From contig JAGPXD010000005.1 in assembly GCA_020746995.1 (NCBI GenBank), forward strand, positions 3,162,001 to 3,226,000: a stretch of DNA of 64,000 nucleotides. Direction: 5' to 3'. The notes under the pieces are model-generated. The model saw only the letters and a program-made list of their open reading frames with translations, ran no database searches and had not been told where the DNA came from. Of this stretch, positions 63,060-64,000 are shown piece after piece (positions within the stretch are counted from its first letter, which is position 1; each line of letters opens with the position of its first letter). The translations under genes and the position numbers were made by a program. The DNA is from Plectosphaerella cucumerina. Lineage: Eukaryota; Ascomycota; Sordariomycetes; Glomerellales; Plectosphaerellaceae.

Positions 63060-64000
63060 ACCGGTCTACCTCTTCGATTTGCTTTTCGACCTGCTTTTTT
63101 CTCGTTCCTTTCCTACTCTCCGAGATTTCTCTATCCATAATCTTTTCCGGCCTAGCCCTCGCCGACGGACCTTGGCAGGTCTCCATCATTTCTCAGTTTT
63201 ACGGCGGTCGAAAAGTTGATACCCAGGGCGGCATTCACGACACAGCATCGGGACGAAGTTACGACCGAGTCTGAAACGGCTCCCCTAATCGAATACCACG
63301 GTACGGAGAAGTCCAGATATGGGCTCTCGTGGGCTTTTCTTCCCACAACGAAATCACAAAACGGCGCACACACACATCTCTCTTTGTGCGAACAAACACA
63401 CACAAAACCAATATCAATCAGCACCACACACACTGGCGCGCGGCATCGGGGCGGAGCGGGCGAAGGAAATACCCAATCACATCATTTTTGAGCAAGGGAT
63501 CGCACTGGCGGAAACGCATACCTGGAGTCCCTTGGGGTACATGTTTTGGATGGGAGAATCTGTATCATCAGTACTGTTTTTGGGTCTTGTTTTTGTCTTT
63601 TTCCCGGCGTTCAAGGAGCTACAAAAGTCCCGTCATTTTCTTTCTCTCAAGTCCTGGGTCGCAAGATCGAGTCGCTTCGCGTCTTCACTTCGGCTTTCTT
63701 TTGGTAGATAGCATACATCGCAGCGTCCGGGGGACTTCGTCCCCACGGCTCGTCCTTCGAAATCAAACATATTCGCGGGCACTCTTCTCTCTACCTGTGA
63801 CATAACTGCCTTGCCGCGGAGACATCATCCAGCTGACAGACACACCAGGTCTGGCCAGACCTTCAATGACGAACTCTCACGCAACGTCTCTGCATCACAA
63901 GTGCGCCCTACGGCCCCATTACCCCATCCTCACCCCTGGCGCCCCCCGAACGCATCTTGTACGTAATCCAGCCCCCCGTCGTCACACGTTGTGCCTCTCT
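63060..64000. other. 3' flank of KapC, no gene seen
   Basis: No gene supported before the window ends. It contains a CA-rich stretch near 63366-63440. Confidence 0.55.

Overview
The window is nuclear DNA of a filamentous ascomycete (Pezizomycotina, most likely a Sordariomycete). The coding sequence is GC-rich, and introns are short (mostly 45-130 nt) with GT..AG ends and CTRAY-like branch points. The gene families are typically fungal: a KapC-type bZIP, a bZIP/DUF3425 protein, a fungal rhodopsin-domain membrane protein, a STAND/NLR with a lipase-like N-terminus, an Afi1-type DENN protein and many SDR/MDR oxidoreductases. I see no transposon, CRISPR array or rRNA. One tRNA (Thr-AGU) is certain. 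Exon structures were built by hand from splice signals and reading-frame continuity; none was checked against transcripts.

Layout. 0-9 kb: the 3' end of an unidentified gene, a ZIP (Zrt3-like) zinc transporter, an intergenic block with two kinds of degenerate tandem repeat, then TFIIIA (minus) and RPB6 (plus) sharing a divergent promoter. 9-18 kb looks accessory: a small 8-cysteine secreted protein, a lipase-NACHT-ankyrin NLR (minus) divergent from a patatin-like protein that lacks its catalytic serine, a six-cysteine secreted protein with a GPI-like tail, and a 67-residue knottin-like secreted peptide. 18-29 kb: a zinc-finger-like protein, an HNH-domain protein whose reading frame needs a GC-AG intron, S-formylglutathione hydrolase, Afi1 and an EF-hand myosin-light-chain-like protein.

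29-47 kb: an SDR, a cysteine-rich acidic protein, an MDR, a rhodopsin-domain protein, a protein with three related Cys/His zinc-site motifs, a second MDR and SDR, a bZIP/DUF3425 factor, tRNA-Thr, and an APC permease with an apparent one-base frameshift. 48-64 kb: a TPR-DnaJ co-chaperone, Mediator subunit MED10, a LIM-domain protein interrupted by an in-frame UAG, a large disordered protein with a KEN box and repeated motifs, a 4-kb gene-poor stretch, and KapC.

The most unusual signal is that three genes (TFIIIA, TPR-DnaJ, LIM protein) each have a stop codon followed in the same frame by clearly coding-like sequence. In the LIM gene an orthodox phase-0 intron lies downstream of the UAG and joins two long coding exons, so the stop is inside the gene. 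Candidate explanations are A-to-I stop-codon editing (UAG to UGG, known from Sordariomycetes), readthrough, alternative splicing or recent pseudogenisation. The second notable point is the NLR/patatin pair with a Ser-to-Gly change at the patatin nucleophile.
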